From positions 434,001-498,000 of the forward strand of contig JAEHOE010000071.1 of the NCBI GenBank assembly GCA_016858145.1: a stretch of DNA of 64,000 nt, read 5' to 3'. Source of the stretch: Edaphochlamys debaryana. Its lineage: Eukaryota; Chlorophyta; Chlorophyceae; Chlamydomonadales. Positions 34,882 through 44,913 of the stretch are shown in pieces (the first letter of the stretch is position 1; the number at the start of each line of letters is the position of its first letter). A program made the translations under genes and the position numbers. The notes beneath the pieces were generated by a model. It saw only the letters and a list, made by a program, of their open reading frames with translations. It was not told the DNA's origin and made no database searches.

Positions 34882-35129
34882 AGCTGGGGAAGAGAGCTCT
34901 ATCTGGGGCCGCACGGACCGGGCATGCGCGCTCCGTGCTGCACCGGTGTGCGGGAGAGGGAGGAGAGGGCGAGTTGGATGGTCAGCGTACTGCGGTGAAG
35001 GAGGGGGGGGCGTGCAGCGTGCTGCGGTGAGGCCGGCGGTGAGGGGGGCTTGCGACGTGTACGTTGCGGCTAGCTGTGGACGTTTGGGTCTCGTCACCCC
35101 AGGCATGCGATGGCAAACCACCTCAGACA

Positions 35130-35760
35130 ATGATCTGGTCTTAGTGATGCCGCTTTTAGCGGCATCACCAAGGATCAATCACGGGGGACTCGCGGGGTTG
35201 CGAGGATGGGTTCGTGGCAATTCAAGTGAACGCACGGTCGGCGTATGGTGCCAGGCATTGCTTCGCGATGCTCTGAGCGTATGCCTAGTATGCGCGCAGT
35301 CCTTTGGTACACTCGCAGCTGCTCGCAGTGGGTTCGGGCTGGGTCGATCGATGGCATCGCCGACTGCTCGCACCCCTCGCGCTCGTGCGCCGACTTGCGC
35401 CATAGTCATGTGACTTCCATGAATGCTTTGCGGGATGTGGGCCCCTCCGCATGGGCCGGCTCTGCAGGCCTCCATGTCTCTTTGGCCCGGGCCGCGCGGC
35501 TATGGGCAACTTACATTGCTGGCTACCCGTTGAGCGCGGTCTTACGACGTCTGGGAGCCTTGACCGCGTGATGGTCCGCGAGCGAATGCGGTCGCCCCGG
35601 CCTCTTTCGCCCCGGCCGCGCGGCTATGGGCATGTTGTATCGCTGGGGACCTGTTGGACCCGGCGTGGTGGCGTCTCGGGGCCTCCTCGAATTGATCGTC
35701 GGGCGGTTAGTGACCCAGGGTCGGCCTGACTATGACTTTGATGTTCGACGGGCGGCATAA
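35130..35760 (+). repeat. Dispersed repeat R2, copy 2
   Basis: Same ends and hairpin (35145-35167) as copy 1 at 29898-30365, but longer. It contains an internal duplication in which a 'GGCCGCGCGGCTATGGGCA' block appears twice (near 35489 and 35613). Confidence 0.6.
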
Positions 35761-37214
35761 ATAGCGGGTTTAGGGTGAAGCAGTCTGCGGGGGTTGGGGG
35801 TTTGGGGGGGAGTTGAGGGGCCGTGGGCGGGGGAGTGAGGTCACTTCCCCACCCCCTCGCGTAGTCTGCGGAAATCGCCCTACGCCACACCACAACCAAG
35901 CGCTTCGCTTCGTTGATGTTCTTCTACCCCTTGCGTGGGTGGCCAGTGTGGCGGGGAGGTGGCGGGGTCGGGACTTTTGCGAACATGGCTGGTCAAAGGT
36001 CTGCTTAACGATAGGACAGCGATAGGCCGGGCTGGCTGTGGCATGCCGGGTGAGGTGCGCAGGCCCTGAAGGGCGAATGTGCTTGTTTGTCGGACAGGCC
36101 CTCAAAGGGCCCCTCAACCGACTTGCGGCCAATACCTGCTTTACCTGCCACGCTGTCCAGTTTGTGAACTGGACAGCGTGGCAGGTATTGGCGCCGTGCG
36201 TGTTAGTGTGCGTTGGACACCACAACCGCTAATGAAGTCATTTGACCAATAGCAGCGCGTGCAACGCCAGCGACAGTGTTCGACGGTCGAGCGAGCCCAT
36301 AGTGAGGTCATTCGCTCGAGACTTCAACGATTTGGAGCGCAGGCAGCAGCCGGAGCTGAGCGCGGAGCAGTCGGTTACCGCAGCTCTTATCGCTTGATAG
36401 GCCCGGGCACGGCGGAATGAAGTAAGTCGCTCGATGGGGCGTTCGATCGAGCGAAGTTGATTGTGCCTTACTTAGGCCGGCGAAGAAAGAACCTGCGGCG
36501 GGTGTTCGGTGCACCGTGCAAGCCGCGGCCGCGGCCGCGGCGGGGGCGGGGGATCGGACCCCGCCGCAGTGCATGCATCCCTAAAATAGGGGTGGACTGG
36601 TAGTAAGACGTGTGAGGCTTGCCTCAATCCACGCTTGCTCCCTTAATCCACGTCCCCAGTGGGGGGAGTCAAATTTCCGTTTGGACGTATGGCTGCCGGC
36701 CTTTGGCTTGTCTGGTTTACTATGGGAGACATGGACGGGCTAGGCGTGCGTACAGCCGTAGGCGCCGGCAGGGGCGGGGGGCGGGCTGCTGCTGTGCGTG
36801 CCAGTCGCTATTTAGCCTCGCCACTGCACTGGCGGTGCGTGCATAATTGCATGCAAGGAAAGGCAGGAAATCTGCCCGTGCTTACGATTGGTAGGGGGCC
36901 AAAATCAAGGGGACGGGGGGAGTATCAGCTAGCGCGTGACTGCTGGGAGTTCGGGCCAAAGGCAAAAGGCGCGGGGGCTTACATGATGATATAATAGACA
37001 TAAAGCGGTGCCCGGTGCCTGGTGCTCGGGAGCACTTGCCAAGGCAGGGGCGCCACGCGGACCCGGGCGGTTAACGTGTACAAGTAGTAGCTAGTTAACA
37101 TCATCCTAGCTAGATGTATGGTACCACTGCAGTCCAACGTATCCACTTGCTTATGCGTGCAGAAATCGCGGTGAACCAACTCAGCTGGAAGATGGCAGCA
37201 CACAGCCTGACAAG
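35761..37214. other. Spacer upstream of STAND gene B
   Basis: Contains the perfect hairpin at 36144-36185 and a GCGGCC-rich tract near 36527-36550. No exons were recognised. The gene B promoter should lie at the right end, but no clear core element was identified. Confidence 0.4.
36144..36185. repeat. Perfect 19-bp hairpin with 4-nt loop
   Basis: CCTGCCACGCTGTCCAGTT is followed by TGTG and its exact reverse complement. Outer bases (CCAATACCTG ... CAGGTATTGG) extend the pairing after a small bulge. Confidence 0.9.
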
Positions 37215-40200
37215 ATGGCCGCAGCCCCACGAGGCTTTCGCGGCATCACGCTCCGCAGCCTCCAACATGTGAGGGACAAGCTGCTGGAGGACTTCACGGA
37301 GGACGCCTTCAAAGCACTGAAAACAGAAGAGCTCAAGGACTGGATCATGGACGTCACGGAGGAGCAGAAGTGCAGCGTGATTGACATGCCGGAGCTGGTA
37401 GCCGAGAAGTTTGTGGTGCCCACCTACTTCATCAGCCACGCATGTGAGTGATGCACGCAAGTGGAGTAAAGTGGAGAGTCATCGGGGATGGACCGCGCCT
37501 GCCTCACTATGCGTATGCCATTGCGATCGAGGGGGTGTGGGCTAGCCCCCACCCCCCACCCCCGCCTTGGCGGGTGGTGGTGGGTGTGGAGGGGCTTGCC
37601 CCTTACACACACTCGCCCCCTTAATACACGCCCCCTGCCCTTGCCTTAGAAACAACACATTCGTGTGCTGCATGCAGGGAAGGGCAGCCTGTCCTTCCTG
37701 TTGGACTACGTGCTGACCTTCCTCCAAGACGCTGCAGAAACTACGGCGGTCTGGCTGGGTGCGTGGGTACTTCTTGCCGTGCTTGAGGCGCATGGTATGA
37801 GGCATGCAGTACAGGCAGTACAGGCAATACCGGACGGAGTCATCTATCACCCCCTGCCATGCCCTGCAGACATCTTCTGCTCCAACCAGCACGAGGTGCA
37901 GGGCGAAGACGTCGCAACGATGCTGGACGCAGGAGTGCGGGCCTGCAGTGGCGGCACCATTGTGGTTGTGGACCCGGGGGGCGGCGCAGAAGAGACCAGC
38001 CCCGCGCGGAGGGCCTGGTGCATGTACGAGGTGAGTGATAGGTAAAGAGCGCAAGGCGAGAAGGGCTTCGTCTGTTCAAGTGCATAGGGCGGGAGAGCCC
38101 TTCCCCTGGTGGAAAAGACACCTAAGGCGCTGATTCCACCTTAGATCTGAGACGCCGGACGTCGTAGAGGTGCGGATGGGTGGGCAAAAGGGTGGATAGG
38201 AACTAAGTGCACAAGGAAATGCACAACCGGCGGGAGCTAGCAGGCGGGGGTAGCGGGGGTTACAAGCGCTATACCTGTGACAAGATGGGTGTCAGCTCCT
38301 TTTCGGGGTTGGCCGCCCTCTCCGCCCTGCCTCACGGGGCTCTGTGCGCTGTCTACGCTGTCCCTTGCGCACTGCCCCGCCGTGGGGCAGCCCGCGCTGG
38401 TGCCGCTCATCGGCATCACGGGCCTGGCGTACCTGGAGTTCTGAGCAGGAAAGGCCCGACCTCGCCCCTCTACCGTACAGCAGCTTTACTAAGCAGTCAA
38501 AGCCTAGTGTACCCGAAAGAGTCAACGGCATCAAGTCCCTGCTGGTGTACCTTCCCTCAAGTTCTGTTGAGGCAGGGGCACGGCAAGGAGAAAGCGGTAG
38601 AAGCGCGCGGTCTATATATCGGTTAAGTCATAGTAGGGCATAACAGGGCACGGGCCAGATACGGGTGAACCGCGACTCCACGAGTCAAGTTCAGGGACGA
38701 CTATGCAAGTGGGGCTCTAATACATCTCCCCGCCGGCCGTTCTGGCTATTCTGGCTCTCTGCATCCTGTTTTACTTGGCAGAGACCTCAGCTGACGGTGG
38801 CCCCCAAACCAAAAGGAGCTAGCAGCGAGCAGTGCGCGGCGGGCTTGTGCGTGGCCACAACACCTTGGACCAACCGGCCGTACATGCACCGTGCGTTCTA
38901 TCTGGTACATACCTCCGGTCCAGAAACGGGGGGTATACCGGTATAGGACGGATAGGGGTCGGAGACAAGAATCGAAGCTCTGTAATTCGGGAAATATGCC
39001 GAGCCCCAGAATGGCTGGGCAGTTGGATATGTGTGCAGGCACGGTGCACAATTCGCGGCCGTGTGGCGTCCTCGGCTTGAAGCTTCGGGGGGACCGTCAG
39101 GGGGCGGAGGATAGTCGCGCGCAGGGGCGAAACACATTTGCCCGCCAAACCCCCGACCGCCGGCGATTTGGTGTTGCAACTACTTCTCTGATGTCGACCA
39201 ATCTGACTTGTTTCAGGTAAGACAGCAGCATAGCGATTGATCCGGGCTTGATGATCAGCGAGGTCGGCACCGCAACATGCATCTATCTCGCAGCAGCTGC
39301 AGCAAATTACTCAGAACGGCCTTGATCTTGGCTACATAGGTGAAGGGCACCTCTTCAAACGGATAAACGCTCCTCGGGATGTGGGTGCATGGTGCATGGT
39401 GCGAATGCCTTTCCAACATGTTGATTGACCCTATGCGAGTACCCCCCTCGTGAGTTCGCGCCGGGTCGAGAAGTCCTCCTGCTCTCAACGACGCACTCTT
39501 AAGCCTTGCGGGCTGAGTGTGAACTGCAAGTTTGTGTGTGGCTCCATGATGACACCATCGGTGCGCTACCTCGCAGAAGCTGCTACGCATACGTGGGGCT
39601 AGTGGCTCAGCCAAAAAGCAATATATGCTGGCGGGCGTATAGCTACACGAGGCAGAGTACTGATAACGGATGGAGTACTGTAGTAAGAGGATACAACGTT
39701 GGAGAAGACAAAGACAACAGGGGGTGGAAAAGGGCTCGTGAATGAAGTAACAGGGCCCGTAAATGCAGTGAATGATACCCATACCAAGCTACTCCTCACC
39801 GTCCCTCTCAAGCTTCCCACCTTTCCCGCCCTTTCAATTAATGCTCGTACTTGGACCATTGGGCCATCACCTGGCCCTCCTGACCTGACGCACCTCTACT
39901 CGTCGCTTCCCTGTACCCTTGCTTGGCCTATCAAACACAGCAGTGGGCGCGCACCCTGAATTCATTCGAATGCGTACGGTAGTGATGGCCTGCATCTGCC
40001 ACAGCTCAGAATGGATATGGACCGGGCACAACTTGTCCACGACCTCAACAACCGCTGCCCTCTCAACCGGGCTATCGCCTCCCCTCTTTTCTCTTACCGT
40101 TTCTATTACTCCGTCCACCTCCTTAACGGCCTTCAGTCCCCTCCCATTCCCCATCATGTCCTGACAGTGGGCGCACACTCTGCGTCTGTACGGCACCGAT

Positions 40201-43200
40201 GGGCTGCACATGCCGCACCTGGACCCCGCCAAACGTGCAACCCTTTTCCAAGCCATCGACATTGTGAGAGCGGAGGCCACCAAGGGCAGTGACAAGGCGC
40301 AGATTCTGCAAGCCGTGGTCAAGCAGTACGGCTCGACGGAGGCCTTTGACGCCGCCCTCAAGCTGCAGCTGCTGCTGGAGCCGCTTCGCTACAACGTGGA
40401 CCAGGACCTGCTGCTGCAGGCCGAAGCCCTGCTGGGCACACAGTGGCGGCTGGGGCCTGTGGACAAATGGCTGGAGGCCGGGGCCAGCGGGCAGCGGGCG
40501 CTGGTCATTGCGGCCGGGGCTGGTGAGGGCAAGTCCACAATCGCCGCAGCCCTGGTCAAACACCGCTCCCAGGCTATCACGGCACACCACTTCTTGTGAG
40601 ACTGTATGCTGAGTGCAGAAAGATAGTAGTGATGTAAGTTGCGATTCGTTTACCCGTCTTGTACTTGCATTGTACTTCCACCTCCAGGAAGTACAACGAC
40701 CAGCGGCGTCTTGAAACCATTCGTATAGTCAAAGGCTTGGCATCCCAGCTAGCACAACGGTGAGTTGATCTTTGGCTGGGGCGGCGCAAGGCATCCACGG
40801 TTTGCTTGGTTGGAACTAGCAGAGGCCAATGGCGGTGAAGAAGGTATGTATAACACAGGTAGGGGAAGAACATGCTGCCCTGCTCGATCGCCAACTATCC
40901 TAATGCTCGCGGCTCCTTTCGATTGGATCTGCCCATCAACATGAAATAATGGTGTCAATCTGACGCCTTGCGTATCTGCCACCAGGCTGACCACTGTCCA
41001 GGATTATCTCCTTGGCTTGGACGTGGCCAAGGTTGCCTCCCTGACCGACACAGAGGCGGCCTTCGAGATGCTGCTTTTGGAGCCTCTGCAGAAGCAGTTG
41101 AAGTCTACCCACGTGGTGATGCTGATCGACGCACTGGACGAGGCAGACCCACCGCAGCTGCAGCAGCTTGCAGCAGCGATGGCTGAGGGGGGCAGCAGCC
41201 AGGCTCAAGTAATTTGCCCCACGGTGTGCGGCAACAAAGCGCTGCAACTGGTCACCACGCACCTGAGCAGGCTGCCTCCCTGCGTGCGCTTCATCTTCAC
41301 CACCCGCCCGGACGCTGCGGCAGGGCAGGTGCTGCCCTGCCTGCAGCGGACCTTTGGAAAGGGCGCAGTAAACGAGGATTTGCGGCCAATCATGCTATGC
41401 CCGAGCCCGCAAGGCGCTGCTGCGGCAGGCGTGATGATGTACCATGCAGCATCAGCCGCTTACTCCGACCTGGTGCAAGGGAGCAAAACCAAGGCGGCGG
41501 CGGGCCTTGTTACCAGCAGCTCTTTATCGCCGCCAACTCTATCTGACGTGTACAACTTGTACGGCAAGATCTTTGAGCTGCACCTCAGTAGCCTCACCAG
41601 CCAAAAGCATGAGCTTGTCCGTGACCTGTTGGCGGTGCTTATGACCGCCAAGGAGCCGCTATCGCAGTCCTTCCTATGCCACCTGGGCCTTGGTGCGGCC
41701 ATCCCGTACCTGCCCGGCCACCCTCGCCTCTTCTTCGTGGACGAACACCACGTGTACACCCGGCACAAGTCCCTGGGCGACTGGCTGCTGGACGCGGCCA
41801 AGAGCGGGGAGTGGGCGGTGGACGTGCTGCGGGGCCATGCCCTCCTGGGCTTATACCTTGCCAGCGCATGGCGCAGCGGCGCGGGGAACACGCAGCGATA
41901 CGCGCTCAAGTACATGGTCACTCACCTGGCAGCAGCCGCAAGCCCTGACGGATCTATTAGCATGAGCAGAAGAATGGCCGTCGTGGCTGGTTCAACCACC
42001 CTGGACGAGGTGCTAGTGGATTTCGGGTTCTATGCGGAGGTCCTCAAGGCAGGAGCCATCCACTCCGTGATCTTGGCCCTCGGCACCATGCGGACTCACA
42101 CCAAATACAGCTACGATGTGTGGCGGTGGCTAGGTGCAGCACACCACGATTTAATGGCAACAGCGGCAGAGTCTACAAGCCAGCATGTCGTACGCAGTGT
42201 TGCTGGGATCCCGGCCATTAGCAGTGCCCTGTTTAACACAGCCATCAAAGCGCCTGGCCTTGGCTGGAAGACACGGTGTATCCTACCTACTGCGATGTTG
42301 GGCTGGCCATCCTGCTTGCTAGTTCTCAAGGTGAGCAACTATAAGCTGTTACTGAAATCCGTCTACCAATGAATCATGTGAATCCCCGCCTTGCTGCCCG
42401 TTGCCCATTACTGATTACTCCCTGCCCTTACCGCTCTTTCTTTTGCCTCAACTACGGTGGGCCGTAGGGCCACAATCACGACGTGTGGGGTGTGGCTAGT
42501 GTGGCGTTTGGCCCAGATGGAAAGCAGCTGGCCGGCAGCAGTTATGAAAACACCGTCCGCATCTGGGATGCAGCCACGGGGCAGTGCAGCGCCACACTGC
42601 AGGGACACACAAGCTTTGTCACCAGCGTAGTCTTCAGCCCCGACGGCAAGCAGCTGGCCAGCGGCAGCGATGATCAGACCATCCGCATCTGGGATGCAGC
42701 TACGGGGCAGTGCAGCGCTCCTCTGCAGGAGCACACACGCTTTGTCACCAGCGTAGTCTTCAGCCCCGACGGCCAGCAGCTGGCCAGCAGCAGTGATGAC
42801 AATAAAGTCTGCATATGGGATGTCACTACGGAGCAGTGGAGCGCCACACTGACAGGACACACTGCTTCGGTCACGTGCGTGGCCTTCAGCCAAGACGGCA
42901 AGTGGCTTGCCAGCTGCAGCAAAGACAAGACCATCCGGGTCTGGGATGCAGTAGATGCAGCCACGGGGCAGTGCAGCGCCACGCTGAAGGGGCACACCGC
43001 TGAGGTCACTGGCGTGGCCTTCAGCCGCCAAGACAGCAAGCTGCTTGCAAGCAGCAGCAGTGACATGACCATCTGCATCTGGAATGTAGAAACGAAGCAG
43101 TGCAGCGCCACACTGAAGGGCCACACATCCTGCGTCCTGAGCGTGGCCTTCAGCCCCAACGGCACCCAGCTGGCCAGCAGCAGCCGGGACACGACCATCC

Positions 43201-44285
43201 GCATCTGGGATGTAGCCACGGGGAAGTGCAGGGCCACACTGCGGGGGAACACAGATATTGACAGCGTCGCGTTCAGCCCAGACGGCAAGCAGCTGGCCAG
43301 CAGCAGCAAAGATGAAACCATTTGTATCTGGCATTCAGTAGATGCAGCTGCCGGGCAGTCCAGCGCCTCCCTGCAAGGGCACACAGATCAAGTCTCCAGT
43401 GTGGTCTTCAGCCCCGACGGCAAGCAGCTGGCCAGCAGCAGCTGGGACAATACCATTCGCATCTGGGATGCAGTAACGGGGCAGTGCAACACCACTCTGC
43501 AGGGGCACACAGACTCGGTCACCAGCGTAGCCTTCAGCCCCGGCGGCAAGCAGCTGGCCAGCAGCAGCTGGGACAAGACCATCTGCATCTGGGATGCAGC
43601 CACGGGGCAGTGCAGCGCCACTCTGCAGGGGCACACAGACACGGTCACCAGCGTAGCCTTCAGCCCCGACGGTACCCAGCTGGCCAGCAGCAGCCGGGAC
43701 AAGACCGTCCGCATCTGGGATGCAGCCACGCAGAAGTCCATCGCCACGCTGGAGGGACACACGAGTGAGGTCAGTAGTGTGGCCTTTAGGCCAGATGGCC
43801 AAATAGTCAGCAGCAGCTATGACAGGACCATCCGCATCTGGGACACAGCAACGGAGAAGTGCAGCGCCACTCTGGAGGGGCACACGGACCATGTCAATTC
43901 CGCGGTCTTCAGCCCAGACGGCACCCTGCTGGCCAGCGGCAGCCGCGACAAGACCGTCCGCATCTGGAATGCAGCCACGGGGAAGTGCAGCGCCACGCTG
44001 AAGGGACACACAGAGGAAATCAACAGCGTGGCCTTCAGCCCCGATGGCACCCAGCTGGCCAGCAGCAGCTGGGATTGCACCATCCGCATCTGGGATGCAG
44101 CAACATGGCAGTGTAGCACCACTCTGGAGGGGCACACACACTCTCTCACCAGCGTAGTCTTGAGCACTGTGCTGCAGGGTCACACAGGTCACTCCGTCTC
44201 CAGAGTGGCGTTCAGCCCAGATGGCGAGCAGCTGGCGAGCAGCAGCGGTGATAAGACCATTCGCATCTGGAATAGATGCAACTAG
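37215..44285 (+). CDS. STAND receptor-like gene B: TIR-like domain, NACHT ATPase, WD40 repeats
   Basis: Exons 37215-37443, 37678-37758, 37870-38030, 40168-40595, 40688-40759, 40986-42330 and 42468-44285 give 1377 residues and match gene A exon for exon, with identical intron phases. The TIR-like part has FISHAW (split by intron 1), IFCSNQH and RAWCMYE ending at E157. Walker A GAGEGKST is at 274-281, Walker B reads MLIDALDEAD, and the sensor is FIFTTRPD. From residue 773 there are 14 complete WD40 units plus one shortened unit (GHTHSLTSVVLSTVLQ) before the last. Its WD40 units are more diverged from one another than those of gene A. Intron 3 (38031-40167) is 2.1 kb against 264 nt in gene A because of inserted material. 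The start is the first ATG; an upstream ATG near 37190 runs into a stop. The immune-receptor role is inferred from architecture. Confidence 0.85.
37533..37616 (+). repeat. Dispersed repeat R4, copy 1 (intron 1 of gene B)
   Basis: Nearly identical to 62283-62361, including CCGCCTTGGCGG (palindrome) and 'GGGTGTGGAGGGGCTTGCCC'. It fills a good part of the 234-nt intron 1 of gene B. Confidence 0.7.
38295..38444 (+). pseudogene. Leucine-rich-repeat-like gene fragment in intron 3 of gene B
   Basis: One frame reads LTGLCALSTLSLAHCP followed by LVPLIGITGLAYLEF and TGA, the spacing of F-box/RNI-type LRR proteins (LxxLxxLxLxxC). It follows a GTGTCAG acceptor-like site but is not in any model of gene B. 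Most likely it is a captured fragment of an unrelated LRR gene. Confidence 0.5.
39033..39562 (+). repeat. Dispersed repeat R1, copy C (intron 3 of gene B)
   Basis: Shares with copies A and B the 'GGGGCGAAACACATT' block, the 'TGTTGCAACTACTT' block, the 'GAGGTCGGCACCGCAACATGC' type block and a 'TGGCTCCAT' end. It is more diverged and lies in an unrelated gene. Confidence 0.5.
39944..40045 (+). pseudogene. Decayed duplicate of exon 4 inside intron 3 of gene B
   Basis: After an ACACAGCAG acceptor the sequence TGGGCGCGCACC matches the first codons of exon 4 (WARTI in gene A, WAHTL in gene B), and 'GATGGCCTGCATCTGCCACA' through 'CAACTTGTCCACGACCTCAA' parallels gene A 11756-11815. A 10-bp insertion and a TAG destroy the frame. 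The intact exon 4 of gene B follows at 40168. Confidence 0.75.
42468..44279 (+). repeat. WD40-coding repeat array of gene B, 14 units plus one truncated
   Basis: One exon starts at the first repeat (GHNHDVWGV). Units follow the pattern GHTxxVxSVAFSPDGxQLASSSxDxTIRIWDAATGQCSATL. Unit 7 begins GNTDID, and units 4 and 7 carry a 2-3-residue insertion in the last strand (DAVDAATG, HSVDAAAG). The shortened unit lies near 44130-44176. Confidence 0.85.
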
Positions 44286-44913
44286 CTTTGGGCGGGGCAA
44301 ATAGGGCAATGCTTTTGCCGCACTATGCCATTGTTGTACGTGAACTTTATGGTGCGGGAATGCGCGCTGAACTGCTGGCAGATGGGGTCTGGTGAGGGGT
44401 AGCGATACAACCTTGATTGGGGCTTGCTAAGCGCTAGAGCCCCTGTAGCCCCTGCTGTCGCCCTGTGTGCGTGCACGCTGTTCCGCTAAGACACGCTTTA
44501 TATGCTTACCCTGCCTGCTGCAAGATGCTCCCCCTGAGGGCATCCCAGCCATGGCTCAGGATCCGTGTCCTCAGGCATGTTTGTAAGAGCAGTCCAGACA
44601 TTGGTGTTGCCGTGAGATCTGCATAGAGACCGACTTTGCGCGCGGCTGCCCAATCAAGTACAAGCAATGGACTGGCGGGTCAAAGGTTCACATGCCACTT
44701 ACCTCCACTCGTGCAGACGTCCTTTGATGGCGCTGTGAGCTCTACGTCATCAGAACGGAGCCACCTGTCGAACCGCCGACCTGCTAGCGCCATTGACACC
44801 GAACGGCCCCCCACTGCCGGCCCGAGCAGAGATAAAACCCCGGATGATGTCGAAATAGTTGGTCGAGCCAAGGCGACTGCACGAGGGCAGCCCGCACCCG
44901 ACACATGTGCGCG
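44286..44913. other. 3' flank of gene B up to the tandem array
   Basis: Presumed 3' UTR, then sequence without recognised features. Similarity to the array units begins at 44914. Confidence 0.45.
44582..44586 (+). terminator. Poly(A) signal of gene B
   Basis: TGTAA, the volvocine polyadenylation signal, about 300 nt after the gene B stop. Confidence 0.5.
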
